Notes under the pieces: model-generated
Databases searched by the model: none
Seen by the model: only the letters and a program-made list of their open reading frames with translations
What the model was told of the DNA's origin: nothing
Program-made: the position numbers and the translations under genes
DNA from: Desulfobacterales bacterium
GTDB lineage: Bacteria; Desulfobacterota; DSM-4660; Desulfatiglandales; Desulfatiglandaceae
Direction of reading: 5' to 3'
Length of the DNA stretch: 10,194 nucleotides
NCBI GenBank assembly: GCA_022013615.1
Contig: JAKLQB010000506.1
Location: 1-10,194 of the forward strand
Shown here: positions 7,574-10,194 of the stretch, piece after piece
How the letters are laid out: the number at the start of each line of letters is the position of its first letter
How positions within the stretch are numbered: position 1 is the stretch's first letter

Positions 7574-8272
7574 AAAGGGGGCCCTTAAGATATTAAATTG
7601 ACAAAATGTCAGGGGAGTGATCAATATCAATACATACCAAGATTAGCCAGACTGGACGCACCCGGCGTTTTACATCACATTATGATCAGGGGGATAGAGC
7701 GTCGAAAGATATTCATAAACGATAAGGATCGTGAAGATTTCTTAGATCGCATCTCCATTTTGCTGCCGAAGACTGAGACATCCTGCTATGCTTGGACGTT
7801 TATTGCAGATCATGCCCATTTTCTTTTTAGGACCGGCAAAATCCCTCTTGCCATATTGATGAGAAGACTTCTTACGGGATACACATCAAGAGTGATGAAA
7901 GGATATTGGGGAAGTCGGATTTTGTAGCCGATGTACTTTCCCAGGCCGATGAGAAATTTGAGCGGAAATACGAGTTAAAGCGTCTGGGTTATGATCTGGA
8001 TGGGATTGCAGCGAGAGTGGCTGGAATTTACGAAATGGAGGTAGATGAAATTTTCTTAATTGGCAAACAGCAAAAGAGGGTTAGAGCCAGGAGTCTTTTT
8101 TGTTTTTGGGCTGTTCGCGAATTGGGAATATCGCTTACGGAATTAGCAAGGCGTCTTGGGATCAGTGTCCCCGGTATTGGATACTCAGTGGAGAGGGGAG
8201 AGATGATAGCGCGCAAGAACGATTTTCAGTTAATTGAATAAATTTCTTAGAATCTTAACGACGTCCCGCTTT
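7574..8272. mobile_element. Remnant of a small RAYT/Y1-type element with imperfect inverted ends
   Basis: The transposase relic lies between two related sequences in inverted orientation. The left end is 7574-7599 (AAAGGGGGCCC then TTAAGAT, TAAATT). The right end is 8241-8272, which read as reverse complement gives AAAGCGGGACGTCG then TTAAGAT, TAA, AAATT. The match needs small gaps and is imperfect, so the exact element boundaries are uncertain. If real, the ends would be the hairpin or recognition sequences that RAYT-like enzymes usually have beside their gene. Confidence 0.4.
7634..8241 (+). pseudogene. Decayed REP-associated tyrosine transposase-like (RAYT/Y1, IS200-like) gene
   Basis: The N-terminal part reads PRLARLDAPGVLHHIMIRGI, ERRKIF, DKDREDFL and CYAWTFIADHAHFLFRTG, the last carrying a HUH motif (HAH). 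It ends after MRRLLTGYT near 7886. The C-terminal part continues in another frame from about 7885 with SDERILGKSDFVADVL, ARSLFCFWAVRELG and a helix-turn-helix ELARRLGISVPGIGYSVERG, and stops at TAA 8239-8241. In this family the two parts are separated by roughly 100 or more residues, so an internal deletion has removed the middle and shifted the frame. The catalytic tyrosine probably lay in the lost part. The expected start codon before PRLAR is ATA (7634-7636) rather than ATG. Two separate lesions make a functional enzyme very unlikely. Confidence 0.82.
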
Positions 8273-8296
8273 CTATTAAGGATGTCCCGCTTTCTA
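8260..8296. repeat. Partial tandem repeat, 21-bp period
   Basis: Two copies of a 16-bp block, GACGTCCCGCTTTCTA (8260-8275) and GATGTCCCGCTTTCTA (8281-8296), match at 15 of 16 positions with a 21-bp period. The first copy overlaps the proposed right end of the transposase remnant. Such blocks next to RAYT genes are often remnants of the element's recognition sequence. Confidence 0.7.
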
Positions 8297-8380
8297 GAGG
8301 ATCTCCTACGAATAGTTAAGGAATTTAAGATAGAGGTTGATAACTGGCTTAAGGAAAATCATCCGGAAATTTACCAGTAG
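8282..8380 (+). other. Short open frame of 32 codons, possible gene-tail remnant
   Basis: This frame reads MSRFLEDLLRIVKEF followed by KIEVDNWLKENHPEIYQ and a TAG stop. The composition is that of an amphipathic helical tail rather than random sequence. The ATG lies inside the second copy of the tandem repeat and has no ribosome site, so the original start was probably elsewhere. It could be the 3' end of a gene cut when the neighbouring element inserted. The family was not recognised, and chance is possible. Confidence 0.25.
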
Positions 8381-8486
8381 TATCAATACTAATGAGAAGC
8401 TTGCGCGGGGAGTTATTTCTATATTTTGTCAAGATATGCGTTATCTAAACGCTCATCTAATTGAAAGCCGAATACCCATTTTTCAC

Positions 8487-9266
8487 ATGTGCAAAAAAAG
8501 TCTTATCTCATCGGTCTTTGTGACGATCTGCCTCACGGGCCTCCTCTGTTTTCAGGCACATGCCGGCATTGTGATCGATGCCGATATCAAAGATATGAGG
8601 TTTGATCAAGCGCTCCAGTATCGTACCAAACTCCTGATAGAGGGGGAGCGGCTGAAAATAGACACAACCCCGTTCAGAACCGGTGATGGAAGGACAGAAG
8701 CCCTCTATGATTCCTCTAAACGGGTTTTCTATGTCGTCAGCCATACGGAACAGAGTTACATCGAACTGGATGAGGTGGTTTTGTTTGATACGATCGATAG
8801 CCTCAACGCGGCGCTCAGGTTTCTGAAAAGACAGATGGGAGTTGCTGATGTGCCCAAAAGTAGCGCCTTCTTCCAGGTATGCGAAACGGATGAGACCCGG
8901 ATAGTCGCCAACCTCCGCAGTCGGAAGCATGTCATCCTCCGCGATGGGGGGATACGCCAGGAGGTTTGGGTGGCCACGTGGGAGGAAGCAGGGATTGAGA
9001 AAGAAACGTTGGGTAGCCTGAAAAAACTGGCGAAGGCCTACGAGAAAGTCATGTCAAACCTTGGTCGGGTGCCCTTATTTCGGGAAGTACAATACGTCCC
9101 TATCGAGGGCCTGTTCCAGATCGATGGTTATCCGGTGGCGATCAAGCACTTTGAAAACGGCAAGCTCCTCTACGATGTGCAGCTGGGTATTTCGGCAGAC
9201 GTAACCCTGAATCCAATGACCTTCCTGGTGCCGAAGATCTACGAACGGGCGTGGACCCTCGATTAG
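8487..9266 (+). CDS. Predicted exported protein of unknown function, possibly DUF4412-like
   Basis: A 259-residue protein that is probably secreted to the periplasm. The chosen ATG gives a classical signal peptide: KK at 3-4, a hydrophobic core (LISSVFVTICLTGLLCF) and a likely cut after AHA (residue 26). The frame is open for 50 more codons upstream, but those encode no recognisable domain and would bury the signal sequence. The mature part begins with beta-strand-rich sequence (IVIDADIKDMRF, YRTKLLIEGERLKID, EALYDSSKRVFYVVS, QSYIELDE), a pattern like DUF4412-type periplasmic proteins. A helical region near 170-200 (GSLKKLAKAYEKVMSNLG) and further strands (DGYPVAIKHFENGKLLYDV) follow. LTGLLC does not make a good lipobox, so it is probably not a lipoprotein. 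No ribosome site or partner gene is clear. The family link is tentative. Confidence 0.72.
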   Translation: MCKKSLISSVFVTICLTGLLCFQAHAGIVIDADIKDMRFDQALQYRTKLLIEGERLKIDTTPFRTGDGRTEALYDSSKRVFYVVSHTEQSYIELDEVVLFDTIDSLNAALRFLKRQMGVADVPKSSAFFQVCETDETRIVANLRSRKHVILRDGGIRQEVWVATWEEAGIEKETLGSLKKLAKAYEKVMSNLGRVPLFREVQYVPIEGLFQIDGYPVAIKHFENGKLLYDVQLGISADVTLNPMTFLVPKIYERAWTLD

Positions 9267-9397
9267 ATCGCCCTGTTCCCCATCACTTTTTCTGAACACT
9301 CAAAACCTCATCCGCGATCCCCCAATCCCGACACGCTATATGTTGCGATGCATTTTTTCTTGACACACAAGGCCAACTTCCCTATACTCCCCCAAAA
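9267..9397. other. Intergenic interval with a promoter-like block
   Basis: It contains TTGACA (9360-9365), a 17-bp spacer and TATACT (9383-9388), an excellent sigma70-like match pointing right. The frame of the downstream transposase is open back to 9296, after TGA 9293-9295. It is therefore unclear whether this block is a true promoter next to the truncated element or part of transposase coding sequence. No hairpin terminator for the exported-protein gene was found. Confidence 0.45.
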
Positions 9398-10078
9398 AAG
9401 GAAGCTCTTATCAGGCAAGAGGCCAAGGGTTTCCGAATATATTTACTCAGCAAGAGTCGTATCATTCACATAGCAAGTTGGCATCAGATACAAAATGAAG
9501 AACAATTTGGGAAAGATTTATCTCTTGTGGCTTCCCGTATACCCCAGGAGATGGTACGTATTGCTCTTTTGGGTGATGGTGCCGACTGGCTGTGGAAACA
9601 CATGATAGCTTGTTTTCCGAAAGGCCGTCAGGTTCTCGATTTTTATCACTGCGTTGAGCATATTTATAAGGTTGCCAAAGCACAATACGGAGAAAAATCA
9701 CTACACGGATTAGAGTGGGTGGAAAGTACGATCTGCCGTCTGTTCTTTGCTGAGGTCAGCAACGTGATTGGAGGTCTTCGCCGGATGAAGCCAAGAAACA
9801 CTGAGGCCACCGAGGAAATTCGTAAACTGATTGGTTACCTAAATAATAACCGTGAAAGAATTCACTACCATGGGGATCGAATAGGAGGATATCCCATTGG
9901 AAGTGGAGGGATTGAATCAGCGAACAAATTCATTTGCCATACCAGAATGAAACGGTCCGGAGCATGGTGGGTAAAGGAAACAGGAAATGAAATGCTTCGA
10001 ATACGATGCACAATATATAATGGTACGTATGACAATGTATTTGAAAGATACAAAACGGTTAATTTACCCCACACCTAA
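9398..10078 (+). pseudogene. C-terminal fragment of an ISKra4-like DDE transposase
   Basis: The frame reads EALIRQEAKGFRIYLL, ASWHQIQNEEQFG, then RIALLGDGADWLWKHM, QVLDFYHCVEHIYK and YPIGSGGIESANKFI, and ends with TAA at 10076-10078. The GDGADWLW motif (second catalytic Asp), the LDFYH motif and the GSGxxES motif (catalytic Glu) are typical of ISKra4-type transposases, which are usually about 400-500 residues. Only about 226 residues are clearly present. Homology-like sequence runs upstream of the first in-frame start (GTG near 9527), and there is no start codon or ribosome site at the real beginning of the similarity. The N-terminal half, including the usual first acidic residue and zinc-finger region, is missing or unrecognisable. 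The element is therefore a 5'-truncated remnant that cannot transpose by itself. Confidence 0.75.
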
Positions 10079-10194
10079 ACTTTTTGTATTACATGACTTT
10101 CGGCCATTGGCAATTTATGTTGATTTAATTTAAGACAATGATGTTTTCAAGCAAAATGTTATCCATTTCTTTTGATAACTCATTGATATTGTTG
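10079..10194. other. Right-edge AT-rich sequence after the transposase fragment
   Basis: This AT-rich tail should contain the right end of the ISKra4-like element if that end survives. Without the left end for comparison no terminal inverted repeat can be assigned, and no gene is visible. Confidence 0.3.

Noticed and set aside
7574..7590. GC-rich AAGGGGGCCCTT palindrome just after hipA as a terminator
   Set aside because: The loop would be only 2 nt and no T-run follows. The sequence fits better as the left end of the transposase remnant.
8337..8486. 50-codon N-terminal extension of the exported protein
   Set aside because: It would place a signal peptide in the interior of the protein. The ATG at 8487 gives a standard N-terminal export signal.

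Overview
The window looks like an accessory, gene-sparse stretch of a bacterial chromosome, most likely from a sulfate-reducing or syntrophic member of the Desulfobacterota (former Deltaproteobacteria). This placement is an inference. It rests on the type of orphan histidine kinase with a C-terminal cysteine cluster, a PHP/EndoQ-UvrD fusion helicase, a relic of a molybdopterin formate dehydrogenase, and the style of the transposase remnants. There are no rRNA or tRNA genes and no CRISPR array.

Left part (1-5787, mostly minus strand): an orphan membrane sensor histidine kinase (139-1728) with a good sigma70-like promoter about 150 bp upstream of its start. Next comes a gene-poor interval (1729-2210). 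It is followed by the C-terminal end of a formate dehydrogenase alpha subunit (2211-2586), which carries a frameshift and has lost its catalytic N-terminal part. The relic abuts the stop codon of a large intact gene (2587-5787). That gene encodes one polypeptide joining an endonuclease-Q-like PHP nuclease and zinc-binding module to a UvrD/Rep-type superfamily 1 helicase, probably a DNA-repair enzyme that nicks at damaged bases and unwinds from the nick.

Middle (5800-7548, plus strand): a complete HipB-HipA type II toxin-antitoxin module. The very AT-rich leader holds four related palindromic operator sites whose centres lie 49, 50 and 50 bp apart. The first overlaps the -10 box of a well-formed promoter and the last sits about 20 bp before the hipB start codon. 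HipB (XRE repressor/antitoxin) and HipA (Ser/Thr kinase toxin) overlap at TGATG and are probably translationally coupled. HipA keeps its kinase residues and its regulatory serine, so the module looks functional.

Right part (7549-10194, plus strand): mobile-element debris around one secreted protein gene. A RAYT/Y1-like transposase has lost its start codon (ATG to ATA) and a central block of residues. It is flanked by imperfect inverted ends, with a partial 21-bp tandem repeat on its right. Then comes a gene for a predicted exported protein of unknown function (8487-9266). The window closes with the C-terminal portion of an ISKra4-like transposase (about 9398-10078).

The most notable items are the regularly phased operator array of hipBA, the EndoQ-UvrD fusion, the formate dehydrogenase relic and the cysteine cluster inside the kinase ATPase domain. 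I did not find a clearly unprecedented multi-gene system.
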